Assembly (NCBI RefSeq): GCF_020859565.1
Contig: NZ_JAJHUO010000034.1
Span: 1-64,000, forward strand
Length of the DNA stretch: 64,000 nucleotides
Reading direction: 5' to 3'
Origin: Saccharothrix luteola
Lineage (GTDB): Bacteria > Actinomycetota > Actinomycetes > Mycobacteriales > Pseudonocardiaceae
Every line of letters starts with the position of its first letter. Position 1 is the first letter of the stretch. Positions 29,201 through 37,434 of the stretch are shown one piece after another. Under the pieces are notes generated by a model. That model was given only the letters and a program-made list of their open reading frames with translations. It did not search any database and was not told the DNA's origin. Made by a program: the position numbers and the translations under genes.

Positions 29201-29543
29201 GTACTATGTGCTGGCCGGCACCGAACCGGTCCTGGTGCACAACTGCTCCAGTGCTCGGTTTGCAGTCGACTCGGCTGGTGTCGCGACCGACTTGAAGCCG
29301 CTGGGTCGTGGTTCCACCGGGCGTACTGAGCCGAACAGCCTGAACGAGAAACTTGCCATGGAATCGGCGATGTCCAATCCTGGCGCCGGACAGGTCGTAC
29401 CGCTGCGGAACGGTATGAACGATCCCCGGTGGCCGGGATCGGACGGGTGGGTTAAGATGACGCAGAATGTGAACGGGAACGAGATTCACTACGTGATGAA
29501 TCGCATGACCGGTCAAATCGATGATTTCAAGTTCAAGGGTTGA
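23253..29543 (+). CDS. Secreted RHS-repeat polymorphic toxin with Hint domain
   Basis: 2096 residues from the GTG at 23253, with GGAGG 5 nt upstream and a signal peptide (TAVAISALMLVTAAQAVV). An SpvB/RHS-like N-terminal region is followed by many YD repeats (YDAAGQLLS, YDVLGRRTT, YDATGNTK) and the RHS core GAREYDPSTGRFISVDPL near 28.1 kb. A Hint autoprocessing domain runs from Cys (28806) through the GTSWHPVW motif to His-Asn-Cys at 29238-29246. The 98 residues after it are the tip toxin: they contain NEKLAMESAMSNPGAGQVV, DPRWPGSDGWVKM, NEIHYV and end DDFKFKG. I have seen this tip pattern on RHS proteins but cannot assign its activity. GC drops over the tip, typical of exchangeable toxin ends; the next gene is the presumed immunity gene. 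Confidence 0.88.
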   Translation: MRHGRSARPALRRTAVAISALMLVTAAQAVVPSAANAAGGPSVPLPDTPSTSVTKETQEPRPPDQATTSALRGDQPTGQGSSLPGAGNTQATSLSASASWSVSAYTGTFSWSYPFRVPPVPGGLEPKLALSYSSSAVDGRTSSTNNQASWVGDGWDLTPGFVERTYGSCADDANHSGKKTGDLCWRSDNANASYNGSAGPLIRDDASGAWRPKGDDGSRVEKLPGADNGAQGGEHWKITTVDGTQYFFGSQQDSRSTWTVPVFGANAGEPCHGADFDSSSCTQAWRWNLDKVVDRHGNVVRYYYTPETDNYGFNLKDTPVSYVRGGTLERIDYGLREGVAGEAVGRVVFDVADRCVPGATACDRAHPENWPDVPWDSTCESAPCTKKYSPSFFSTKRLDTVRTQVRRASGLADVDSWKLDHQFPDPGDGGKASLWLKGVTHTGLVGGSITLPQVTFEGRAMANRVKGPTADGYAPLLRYRVTGIVSESGGVVDVHYADPDCVWGSSMPDEAHPEHNASRCFPVRWVPGTGYDPRVDYFHKYVVDTVTQLDRYGSSVGDVTAYEYLDGAAWHYDTSEFTPPDKKTWNEFRGFGRVRVRRGDGKDGPKTLSEQRFHRGMHADTLPDNGSRPVTLTDSEGNARVDEDWLAGYPFEQTSFDGDGGDPIGKTLSWPSWRGPTATRAGLKAYWTGTTTTKSYTALDGGRGWRVSKTDNEFDDVGLPTKVNRVADLAKPEDAKCSTTTYVRNTGAWVLALPSRVQTVGAACDKTPVFPDHAISDLRTSYDGQDFGVAPTKGDITRTEQLAEHPASGPVYVTTSTATYDGYGRPLTVTDPLNRTTKTAYTPTTGGPVTKVVLTNPAGFETATEFEPAWGVPTKATDANLRVDESAYDALGRLTDSWLPNRPRAGNTPNTSFTYLVRNDAPTAVTTKTIGPNGRYTSSVVLHDGLLRPRQSQAPAVGGGRLLADTRYDSHGRPWKSTRPYYNSGAVDTDLWSAADSAVPGMTTTEYDGAGRTTASVFRVTGDEKWRATTGYGGDRVYRTPPPGGTATTVVNDAHGRTAELWQHKGATPTGEHDTTKYTYTVGGQLATTVDPAGNTWSWTYDQRGRMIHAKDPDKGDGYSTYDAAGQLLSTTDSTGQKLVHGYDVLGRRTTLHRDSTTGRLLAKWDYDTAYKGKGMLAAATRYDGDGNAYATKVPNYNPLYQPGAVDVVIPASEAGLADTYTTVFGYNPDGSLAAEGLPKAGNLAAETVMHTYDDLGLPEETSGADGNSTVFIASGTDYTRYGEFAQVTLGTAGRRAWISNYYEDGSRRLKTSIVDAEVPAPMQAKVDYTYDAAGNITGISDAPTGAVPDHQCFDYDHLLRMVEAWTPGNGDCGTAPKKDALGGAAPYWHTYTYDVTGNRTSEVLHGVGTAADVTRTYHYPRPGQAQPHALKSVDTVGLNGTTEDTYTYDATGNTKTRAIAGEPAAHELDWDVEGRLKSDKAGTAITSFVYDADGGRLLRKDPTSVTLYLGSQEIRLDKATKAKTTTRYYSHGGRVVAQRTATGVGGLTWLASDHQGTAQIAVQPGTMKVTKRRALPFGGVRGAAVAWANDRGFVGGTNDANGLTHLGAREYDPSTGRFISVDPLLVPSDPQRLNAYAYANNSPATFSDPSGLIFNCGPDNVGCGGIPGDPPPSDAAKDAWNNRGGPGAGDSSGTTSVTIENVVCGPVRTVFINPDNNADLSGYLLTMTTVQYTGILHTPPCTAVGSNFCFDKGGDSLIGWEETVAVTATKYQCSEHDQTPGCGPFVSQGGPTAGEAFAELGKLIFDPTACVGSGASAGGCTVEIAGILPVGKILKGAKIAGEALQSAVKACHSFVGETSVLMADGSTKPISEVRVGDRVKATDPETGETTDREVTATFVHGDEGDALVTLTVTAQDGSQGTVEGTSWHPVWLVEEQRFVNLGDLKPGQHLSAADGSSPTITAVQSHSRQATVYDLTVDTVHTYYVLAGTEPVLVHNCSSARFAVDSAGVATDLKPLGRGSTGRTEPNSLNEKLAMESAMSNPGAGQVVPLRNGMNDPRWPGSDGWVKMTQNVNGNEIHYVMNRMTGQIDDFKFKG

Positions 29544-29546
29544 CGG

Positions 29547-29942
29547 ATGCGAGTCGTGTGCGCCTTCAACAAAGGATCGGACCTCGCTCGGCAACGGTTC
29601 GATGCAGGTTACTCCCCGGCGACGGAGTTCCACCTCACGGTGGGTGGAGAGTACGACGTGCACGCCATGGCGTTGTGGGAGTCCGGTCTGGTCATCATGG
29701 TCGTCGATGACACAGGTCTGCCCCGATGGCAACCGGTCGAGTTGTTTTCGATCGTTGACCGACGAATCCCGGCCCAATGGGAGTTCGGCCTCGGGGATCC
29801 TGCGGATGTGGTCAAAGCGCTCTGGGGGTATCCGAGCCTCGTTCGAGATCCGGATCATCATGATTCGCTCTCCGAGTTGGTTCCGAACGCCCTGGAGGTG
29901 TTTCGGTCGGAGACTGGTCGGCGAACGGACGATTTATCTTGA
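29547..29942 (+). CDS. Putative immunity protein for the RHS toxin
   Basis: 131 residues, ATG three bases after the toxin stop, so almost certainly co-translated. No signal peptide or membrane segment; acidic and small, as expected for a cytoplasmic immunity protein that neutralises the toxin tip. Recognisable segments include FHLTVGGEYDVHAM, LVIMVVDDTGLPRW and ELFSIVDRRIPAQW. I do not recognise a named family. Base composition is visibly less GC-rich than surrounding genes, matching the toxin tip, which suggests the two arrived together. The immunity role is inferred from position, size and composition. Confidence 0.75.
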   Translation: MRVVCAFNKGSDLARQRFDAGYSPATEFHLTVGGEYDVHAMALWESGLVIMVVDDTGLPRWQPVELFSIVDRRIPAQWEFGLGDPADVVKALWGYPSLVRDPDHHDSLSELVPNALEVFRSETGRRTDDLS

Positions 29943-30110
29943 GGTGGTCGCCCGACGGGGGTTTGTGCGCCGGAATTGAAGCGTTCTCCGGTCGAGATGT
30001 GAGAGGTCACGGCCGGCCGGATCGCGCCGGGCATCCGGGGACGCGATTCTGCCTACGTCGGTTCTGGGACCTGGGAGTGGTTCGGCGGGAGCACCCCGCT
30101 GACCACCACC

Positions 30111-31067
30111 TCAGGTCGCCGCCTTGGCGTAGCGGCGGGCCAGGTGGGCGAACGCGTCCTTCAGCTCGGGCGGCCCGACGACCTCGATGTCGGCGTCGAA
30201 CCGGCCGATGGTGGCGGCCAGGGCGGGCCACGACCAGGAGCCCAGGGTGACGCGGCAGCGGTTCGGGGTGAGGGCCTCGACCACGCCGTCGTGGACGAAC
30301 GGTGACACGTCGGCGGCGGGCAGGTCGAGGATCACCTCGCCGTGGCAGGGCCGGCCGCCCGAGCCGTCGGAGCCGGAGAACCTGGCGGCGACGAAGGCGG
30401 CCACGTTCTCGGCGGGCAGGTCACGCGGGGTGAAGCGGGGGCCGGTCGGGGTGCGCGGGGTGATCCGGTCGGCGCGGAAGGTGCGCCAGTCGTCGCGGTC
30501 GAGGTCCCAGGCGACCAGGTACCACCGACCGCCCCTGGTGACGAGGTGGTGCGGCTCGACCCGGCGCGGTGGGGCATCGGAAGTGGGTGCGGTGGTGTAG
30601 TCGAAGCGCAGCACCTCGCGGGCGTGGACGGCGCCGCTGATCGCCATCAGCACGTCGCTGTCGACCTGCGGCGCCGCGGCCCGCTCCACCGCCGTGACCT
30701 GGAGGGTGTCGATGCGGTGGCGCAGCCGTGCCGGCATGACCTGCCGGACGGTGTTCAGCGCCCGCGCCGCCGCCTCCTCGATGCCGACGCCCGTGGTGGT
30801 CGCGATCCGCAGCGCCACGGACAGCGCGACGGCCTGCTCGTCGTCGAACAGCAGTGGCGGCAGTTGCGAGCCGACACCGAGCCGGTAACCACCGTCCGGC
30901 CCTTTGGCCGTCACGATGGGGTAGCCGAGCTCGCGCAAGCGGTCGACGTCGCGGCGCACCGTGCGCGGGCTGACCCGCAACCGCTCCGCCAGCAGCGCAC
31001 CCGGCCAGTCCCGACGCGCCTGCAACAGCGACAGCAGCGAGAGCAGTCGTGCTGAGGTCTTCGGCAT
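30111..31067 (-). CDS. WYL-domain (YafY-type) transcriptional regulator
   Basis: 318 residues starting MPKTSARLLSLLSLLQ; an ATG three codons upstream is also possible. An N-terminal DeoR-type winged helix (GALLAERLRVSPRTVRRDVDRL) precedes a WYL domain with RVEPHHLVTRGGRWYLVAWD, which in this family senses ligands or nucleic acids, and a C-terminal extension. Divergent from the VOC gene 97 bp away, a common local-regulator arrangement, so it probably controls that gene. No clear palindrome found in the spacer. Confidence 0.88.
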   Translation of the reverse strand: MPKTSARLLSLLSLLQARRDWPGALLAERLRVSPRTVRRDVDRLRELGYPIVTAKGPDGGYRLGVGSQLPPLLFDDEQAVALSVALRIATTTGVGIEEAAARALNTVRQVMPARLRHRIDTLQVTAVERAAAPQVDSDVLMAISGAVHAREVLRFDYTTAPTSDAPPRRVEPHHLVTRGGRWYLVAWDLDRDDWRTFRADRITPRTPTGPRFTPRDLPAENVAAFVAARFSGSDGSGGRPCHGEVILDLPAADVSPFVHDGVVEALTPNRCRVTLGSWSWPALAATIGRFDADIEVVGPPELKDAFAHLARRYAKAAT

Positions 31068-31163
31068 GTCCCTCATTCTGCCCGGGAGAAGAGGACACGG
31101 CCTGGCCGCTACCCCTGCGACTGTTGCCCCGGATCAGGCATCAAGTCGAAATGGGGAACGACC

Positions 31164-31586
31164 TTGTCCGTCACGACCACCACCCACCTGAACTTCCGCG
31201 GTGACGCCCGTGCCGCCCTGGAGTTCTACCGATCCGTGTTCGGCGGTCAGCTCGCCGCCGTCACGTACGAGGACGCCGGCCACGTCCAAGAGGAGTCCGA
31301 GGCCGACCACGTGATGTGGGGCCAGGTGCTCGGCGAGAACGGCTTCCGCGTGATGGCCTACGACGTGCCCTCGCGGATGGGCTACGACCAGGGCGAGAAC
31401 TCGTTCTTCGTCTCCGTGCGCGGCGAGACCGCCGAAGAGGTCACCGGCTACTGGGAACGGCTCTGCGACGGGGCGACCGTCGTGATCCCGCTGGGTCCGG
31501 CGGGCTGGGCCCCGGCCTACGGCATGCTGCGGGACCGGTTCGGCGTCGTCTGGGTCGTCGACGTCGTCAGCGAGCACAACGCCTGA
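31164..31586 (+). CDS. VOC-superfamily protein (PhnB-like)
   Basis: 140 residues from a TTG start with GGGGAACGA upstream. A single vicinal-oxygen-chelate fold of the PhnB/3-dmu-9 type: HLNFRGDARAALEFYRSVFG at the N terminus, MAYDVPSRM in the middle, GMLRDRFGVVWVVDV at the end. Proteins of this type bind metal or small ligands; many are resistance or detoxification proteins. Likely regulated by the divergent WYL repressor. A 15-bp hairpin follows it. Confidence 0.85.
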   Translation: MSVTTTTHLNFRGDARAALEFYRSVFGGQLAAVTYEDAGHVQEESEADHVMWGQVLGENGFRVMAYDVPSRMGYDQGENSFFVSVRGETAEEVTGYWERLCDGATVVIPLGPAGWAPAYGMLRDRFGVVWVVDVVSEHNA

Positions 31587-31599
31587 CCCGAACTCCGTC

Positions 31600-31637
31600 C
31601 ACGGGGTGGGCGGGGGCACGCTCCCGCCCACCCCGTG
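31600..31637. terminator. Strong hairpin between VOC and AlkZ-like genes
   Basis: 15-bp perfect stem (31600-31614 with 31623-31637), 8-nt loop, 14 nt after the VOC stop and 27 nt before the next start. Confidence 0.8.
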
Positions 31638-31663
31638 ACCGAACCCGACAGGACACCACCACG

Positions 31664-32777
<1,114 letters not shown>

Positions 32778-32788
<11 letters not shown>

Positions 32789-33085
32789 TCGAGATGGCGA
32801 AGGGCGTGAACCCGCTCGACCGGATCACGTGCGGCACGAACAGGACCGCGGCTTCGGCGGCCCGCGCGGTCTCGATGCCGCCGAGGTCCGTGATCCACTC
32901 CTCGTGCCGGCCGAGGTCCGCCAGGAGGCCGCGGGCCACCTGCTTGGCCTGTGGGTCCTGACCGGAGAGGAAGGCGGTCGGCGGCCGAGCCGGGGTGCAC
33001 CAGCGCGGCGGGCAGCCCGTCCGGTCCGTCGACGGTGGCGTTGGAGACGTCGACGAGGACCTTGCCGCGCAACTGCTCGCGCAGA
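32778..33085 (-). pseudogene. Remnant of an NADPH-dependent F420 reductase-family gene
   Basis: The C-terminal portion is clear: TAFLSGQDPQAKQVARGLL, DLGRHEEWITDLGGIE, FVPHVIRSSGFTPFAISISR and a TGA at 32778. An earlier segment, GKVLVDVSNATVDGPDGLP, lies just upstream in a different frame, and the residues normally between them are missing. The Rossmann N terminus with the Gly-rich nucleotide-binding loop is absent; sequence beyond about 33085 belongs to an oppositely oriented LysR remnant. Family naming rests on the DVSNA and ITDLGGIE segments. Confidence 0.68.
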
Positions 33086-33691
33086 TCGCCGTCCGGGAAC
33101 AGGTGCACGAACTGCTGCACCAGGTGCGCGGCGTGCTGGCGCCGAGCAGGGAACTGGACCTCTCGACGCTCGACCGCGCCTTCACGCTCCGCCGGCACGA
33201 TTCGCTCGTCGCCTTCGCGGGCCAGGCATTGCTCGCCGCCGTGCGCGAAAAGGCGCCGGGCGTGCGACTGCGCTTTCTCGCCGAATCCGGCACCGACACC
33301 CCCGAGCTGCGCCGTGGTGAGGTCGACCTCGAAGCGAACGCGAGCCGCCCGACCGCGCCGGACGTCCGCGCCGAGAAGGTCACCGTCTCGCGGCGCGGCA
33401 GGCTCGGCAACGCCCTCGACCAGGCTCTCGCACGGCTCGGGCTCACCCGGCGCGTGGTGGCGGCCGTGCCGACCGAGGCAGCCGCCTTCGCGTTCGCGCG
33501 GCACGGACCTCGTCGTCACGGTCCCCGGATCGACCGCGCGCTCAGCGGACCTGGTCCTGCTCCCACTGCCCCTCGACGTGCCGCCGGCGCCGGTGTTCCT
33601 GTCGTGGCACCAGCGTTACGACACCGACCCCGCGCACGTCTGGTTGCGCGATCTCGCCCGCACCGCGCCGGCCGGTCCGGGCGCGCCCTGA
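33086..33691 (+). pseudogene. Remnant of a LysR-family regulator (effector domain only)
   Basis: Begins abruptly in the linker (VHELLHQVRGVLAPSREL) and continues through the LysR substrate-binding domain (FTLRRHDSLVAFAGQALLAAV, RRGEVDLEANASR, VVAAVPTEAAAFAFA). Near 33500 one base appears lost, and the C-terminal part continues in the next frame (GTDLVVTVPG, VFLSWHQRYDTDPAHVWLRD) to the TGA at 33689-33691. The entire winged-helix domain is missing. Its truncated 5' end abuts the truncated 5' end of the reductase remnant, so both were probably lost in one deletion. Confidence 0.75.
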
Positions 33692-33711
33692 GCTACCCGG
33701 CTCAGGGCGCG
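33682..33711. terminator. Hairpin at the LysR remnant end
   Basis: 12-bp stem (33682-33693 with 33700-33711), 6-nt loop; it overlaps the LysR stop and lies 27 nt from the converging solute-binding gene, so it could serve both. Confidence 0.7.
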
Positions 33712-33737
33712 TCGTCACCGAACAGGGCCGCCTCGGG

Positions 33738-34847
33738 TCAGAACAACGTCGAGCCCTGGCACGGCGAGGTCGTCTGCGGGATGTGCTTGTCCTTGTCCGC
33801 CACGCCCTTGAGGTGCTTGTCGAACTCGACCGCCCAGTGGTCGTTGATGAACTCGGTGATCGTCCGGTTCAACTCCTCGCACAGGCGGGGCCGGTCGTTC
33901 GGGATGCCGACGCCGTAGCTCTCCTGGCCGATCACGACGGTGCTCACGTCCTGCCACGGCGCCCGGGAGTCCTGCTTCCGGTCCTCGGCGAAGGCTTGGA
34001 GGATCGACACGTCCGTCGACACCGCGCGCCCGCTGTCCCGGTTCTCCAGGAACTGCCGCATGCACGCCACCAGCGACCGCTCCGACGTCGGCCGCCAACC
34101 CAGCTCGGTCAGCCGGGCGTTGCCGGTGGTGCCGCTCGCGGTGCAGACCTCGCCGGGCGGGATCTCCTCCAGGTTGGAGGCCTTCTGCCAGGTGAAGAAG
34201 CCCTGCTGGTCGTAGTAGTAGGGCCCCGCGAAGTCGACCTCCTTCTCACGTTCGGGCGTGATGGAGAAGTTGGCGATCACCAGGTGGACCGGCCCTCCCG
34301 GGAAGTCGTCGGTCAGCGCGCGGATCCGGTCGTCGCGCTCGGTCAGCTCGACGTACTCGATCCGCTCGACCCGGTACCGCTTCGCGATGAACTCCGTGAG
34401 CGCGACGTCGAACCCCTCGCGGGAGCCGTCGGTCCGCACGTTGTTCCAGCCGGGGTAGCTCTCCTTCAGCACGCCCACCCGCAGCACGCCGGACAGGTAG
34501 TCGTGCGGGTCCTCCTCGCGGCTGAACCAGTAGACGAGGCTCACCACCAGCAGCGCGGCGGAGGTGAACGCCAGCGCGATCTTCAGCCGCCGCATCCTGG
34601 CCCGGTTGTCGGGGTCGTTCCTGACCTCACGGGCGCCGTAGGTCATCATCAACGGCACCAGCACGGCCGCGACGTTGATCGGGATCACCACGATCGCCGC
34701 CACGTCGCCGCCCCACTGCGGGTTCGCCAGCAGCCACACGGTCAGCGACATCGTGGCCAGGGTGATCGGCAGGATCCAGTACAGCTGCCCCCGCAGCGAG
34801 AACGGGGCTAAGTGGGCCGTCCGTCCGCGGTCGTCGTCTTCACTCAT
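33738..34847 (-). CDS. Membrane-tethered type-3 solute-binding protein
   Basis: 369 residues (MSEDDDRG start with AGGGG upstream). Three transmembrane helices come first (about 20-41, 47-70 and 92-112), then an extracytoplasmic periplasmic-binding-protein fold of the amino-acid/glutamate type: GVLRVGVLKESYPGW, GFDVALTEFIAKRY, VIANFSITPEREKEVDFAGPYYYD and ESYGVGIPND. No ABC permease or ATPase for uptake is adjacent; the nearby exporter genes are broken and of another type. It may act as a ligand sensor rather than a transporter component, which is inference from the topology and orphan position. Confidence 0.72.
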   Translation of the reverse strand: MSEDDDRGRTAHLAPFSLRGQLYWILPITLATMSLTVWLLANPQWGGDVAAIVVIPINVAAVLVPLMMTYGAREVRNDPDNRARMRRLKIALAFTSAALLVVSLVYWFSREEDPHDYLSGVLRVGVLKESYPGWNNVRTDGSREGFDVALTEFIAKRYRVERIEYVELTERDDRIRALTDDFPGGPVHLVIANFSITPEREKEVDFAGPYYYDQQGFFTWQKASNLEEIPPGEVCTASGTTGNARLTELGWRPTSERSLVACMRQFLENRDSGRAVSTDVSILQAFAEDRKQDSRAPWQDVSTVVIGQESYGVGIPNDRPRLCEELNRTITEFINDHWAVEFDKHLKGVADKDKHIPQTTSPCQGSTLF

Positions 34848-35038
34848 CTCAGGCACCCCTCGCGTTCATCGCCGCGCCACCCCTGTGCTGATCACATGGT
34901 GTCAAATCGTCGCGGCGGGTGAGTGCAGTCCACCGGACCGTGATGTGACGATCCCTCCCGTTGTCGGCGGGCCCGGGTCAGTCGCGGTGTCAGGGTCGTG
35001 TCAGGGGTGTGACAGATCGGCTGCCGATAGTCGCCGAC

Positions 35039-35967
35039 ATGAGTTCAGCGATCGAAGTTTCGCCGACTGCGGAAGTCGTATGGGACGCGGTCGTCCTCAA
35101 CGGCATCGATTTCGACGTCCGCGCCGGGACGATCTTCTCCCTGCTCGGGCCCAATGGCGCGGGCAAGACGACCACCGTGAACCTGCTGACCGCGTTGACG
35201 AAGGCCGACGGCGGGACGGCGCGGGTGGCCGGCCACGACATCGCGACCGAGGCCAAGGCGGTCCGCGCGAGGATCGGCGTCACCGGCCAGTTCGCGGCCG
35301 TGGACGAGCTGCTGACCGGGTACGAGAACCTCCAGCTGATGGTCGACCTGAAGCGCGGGGGAGCGGACCGGCGGGTCGTCGAGGACCTGCTGGAGCGGTT
35401 CGACCTGGTCGAGTCGGCGCGCAAGCCCGCGTCGACCTACTCCGGCGGCATGCGCCGCAAGCTCGACCTGGCGATGACGCTCGTCGGCGACCCCCGGATC
35501 ATCTTCCTGGACGAGCCGACGACGGGCCTGGACCCGCGCAGCCGTCGCACGATGTGGTCGATCATCCGCGACCTGGTGGCCGACGGCGTGACCATCTTCC
35601 TCACCACCCAGTACCTCGAGGAAGCCGATCAGCTCGCCGACCGGGTCGCGGTGCTCGACCAGGGCCGCCTGGTCGCCCAGGGCACCCCGACGAGCTCAAG
35701 CGCCTGATCCCCGGCACCCACGTCCGGCTCCGGTTCGCCACCGCCGCCGAGCTCGACGCGAGCGCGCGGCTCTTCGCCGGCGCCACGCGGGACGACGAGG
35801 CACTGGCCCTGCGCGTGCCGGGCGACGCCGGGACCAGGTCCCTGCGGGCGCTGCTCGACCGGCTCATCGAGAACTCGCTCAGCGCCGAGGAGCTCTCCGT
35901 CCACACCCCTGACCTCGACGACGTCTTCCTCGCCCTGACGGGCCACACCGCGGAGGCCGCCAAGTGA
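35039..35967 (+). pseudogene. Frameshifted DrrA-type ABC exporter ATPase
   Basis: The core is intact: Walker A GPNGAGKTT, signature YSGGMRRKL, Walker B IIFLDEPTTGLDPRS and H-loop-position LTTQYLEEADQLADRV. Two lesions are visible. Between 35060 and 35090 a pair of compensating single-base shifts replaces the expected A-loop region (GLRKSYG can be read in the alternative frame) by PTAEVVW. Near 35690 a base is missing in a C run, so the reading frame stops at 35707 while the family C terminus (DELKRLIPGTHVRLRF to HTPDLDDVFLALTGH) continues in the next frame to 35967. An ATPase lacking the C-terminal 85 residues and the A-loop Tyr is unlikely to work normally. Confidence 0.78.
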
Positions 35968-36482
35968 GCGCCAAGTCCCGTTCCACCGTCATGCTGCGCC
36001 GCAACTTCAAGCACATCGACGTCGGTGAACTCGGACATGACCAAGGGCATCATCAACCGGTTCAAGGTCATGGACGTCTCCCGCGGCGCGGTGCCGACCG
36101 GTCACGTCGTCGCCGGCGTGCTGACCAACCTGGTCACCATCGCGGCCCTCGTCGGGGTCGCCTTCCTGCTCGGTTTCGCGGCCGGCTGGTTCACCGTGGC
36201 CCTCGGCCTGGCGGCGAAGTCGCCGGAGACGGCGGGGCCGGCGCCGTGCCGCTGATCATGCTGCCGTTCTTCAGCAGCGCGATCGTGCCCGCCGGGATGA
36301 TGGGTCCGGGCATCCGCCAGTTCGCGCAGTACCAGCCCTTCACCCCGATCACCGAAGCCCTGCGCGGGTTCGTCAACGGCACGCCGGCCACCGGTGACGT
36401 GATCGCCGCCGCCGCCTGCTGCGCCGGGATCGCCCTGGTCGGGTACCTGTGGGCGTCCTCCACCTTCAAGAAGCGGGCATGA
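35964..36482 (+). pseudogene. Deleted and frameshifted DrrB-type ABC-2 permease
   Basis: Starts with GTG overlapping the ATPase stop (GTGA), as in drrAB operons. After MLRRNFKHI the first transmembrane segments are missing and the family motif VNSDMTKGIINRFKVMDVSR follows in another frame (from 36025). A second gap shortens the middle helices (LLGF joins AAGWFTVALGL), and near 36235 the frame shifts back to VPLIMLPFFSSAIVPAGMMG and the normal C-terminal FKKRA. At least two internal deletions, so no functional exporter. Confidence 0.8.
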
Positions 36483-36531
36483 CCCGGCCGGCCGAACGCC
36501 CCACCCACCGCGCAACCTGAGGAGAGCCGTC

Positions 36532-37365
36532 ATGCCCACCTTCACCACCCCAGGACCCATCGCCGCCACCGTCGTCGTCGCCGGCGCCCTGGTGCGGGTC
36601 ACCGCGAGCGACCGGACCGAGACCGCGGTGCTGGTCGCACCCGTCGACTCGGCGAGCAGAGCGGACGTCGAGGTGGCGGACAAGACCAAGGTCGACTTCG
36701 CCCGCGGCCGGCTGTCGGTCAAGACGACCGCCTCCGGGCGCGCGAGCGGCTCGGTCGCCATCACGATCGACCTGCCCGCGGGCTCCAGCCTGGTCACGTA
36801 CCTGGCGCACTCGACCGTCCACGCCGACGGCCCGCTCGGCGAGTGCGAGCTGCACGCGGCGTCGAGCCGGGTCGAACTGGACCGCGTCGAGGCGCTGCGG
36901 GCGAACATCTCGGCGGGCGAGGTGGCGGTCGGCCACGTCGCCGGTCGCGTCGACGTCGACGGGAGCGTGGTCGCGGCGCGGATCGACGCGGTCGGGGGCG
37001 CGGTCAGGGTGTCGAGCTCGGGCGGCCGGACCTGGATCGGCCACGCCGCGTCCGACCTGGACCTGAGCAGCGGCAGCGGCGGGTTCGACGTCGACCGCGC
37101 CGACGGCGGCGTCACCGCGAGGACCGGCGGCGTCATCCGGATCGGCCGGCTGACCCGCGGTCAGGCGGAGCTGTCGAACCGCTCGGGCGACATCGAGGTC
37201 GGCATCGGCGAGGGCGCCGCGGCCCGGGTGGACGCCGGGAGCAAGCGCGGGTCGGTGCGCAACTCCCTTGCGCGGCAAGAAGACCCGGCCGCGTTCGACG
37301 ACAAGGTCACGGTCCGCGCCCGCACGCGGCACGGCGACATCATCGTCCGGCGTGCGGCGGGCTGA
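36532..37365 (+). CDS. DUF4097 beta-helix-like protein
   Basis: 277 residues, ATG with a GAGGAGAG ribosome site 7 nt upstream. Consists of short right-handed beta-helix-like repeats typical of DUF4097 (GPLGECELHAASSRVELDR, RVSSSGGRTWIGHAASDLD, LSNRSGDIEVGIGEG, RARTRHGDIIVRRA). No signal peptide or membrane segment. In actinobacteria this family often sits in operons with DrrAB-type exporters, as here (50 bp after the broken permease); function unknown. It remains intact although its partners have decayed. Confidence 0.82.
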   Translation: MPTFTTPGPIAATVVVAGALVRVTASDRTETAVLVAPVDSASRADVEVADKTKVDFARGRLSVKTTASGRASGSVAITIDLPAGSSLVTYLAHSTVHADGPLGECELHAASSRVELDRVEALRANISAGEVAVGHVAGRVDVDGSVVAARIDAVGGAVRVSSSGGRTWIGHAASDLDLSSGSGGFDVDRADGGVTARTGGVIRIGRLTRGQAELSNRSGDIEVGIGEGAAARVDAGSKRGSVRNSLARQEDPAAFDDKVTVRARTRHGDIIVRRAAG

Positions 37366-37434
37366 CCCCGACGCGATCGCCGCCCGGTGCGCCGGCATCG
37401 CGTTCGTCGGACAGCCGCGGTCAGACGGCCACGC

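Noticed and set aside
29124..29861. Leftward open frame of 245 codons over the toxin tip and immunity gene
   Set aside because: No ribosome site or recognisable domain, and the rightward genes have consistent starts, spacing and motif content.
31316..31663. N-terminal extension of the AlkZ-like protein upstream of 31664
   Set aside because: It would overlap the VOC gene and a strong terminator; the family start is at the ATG 31664.
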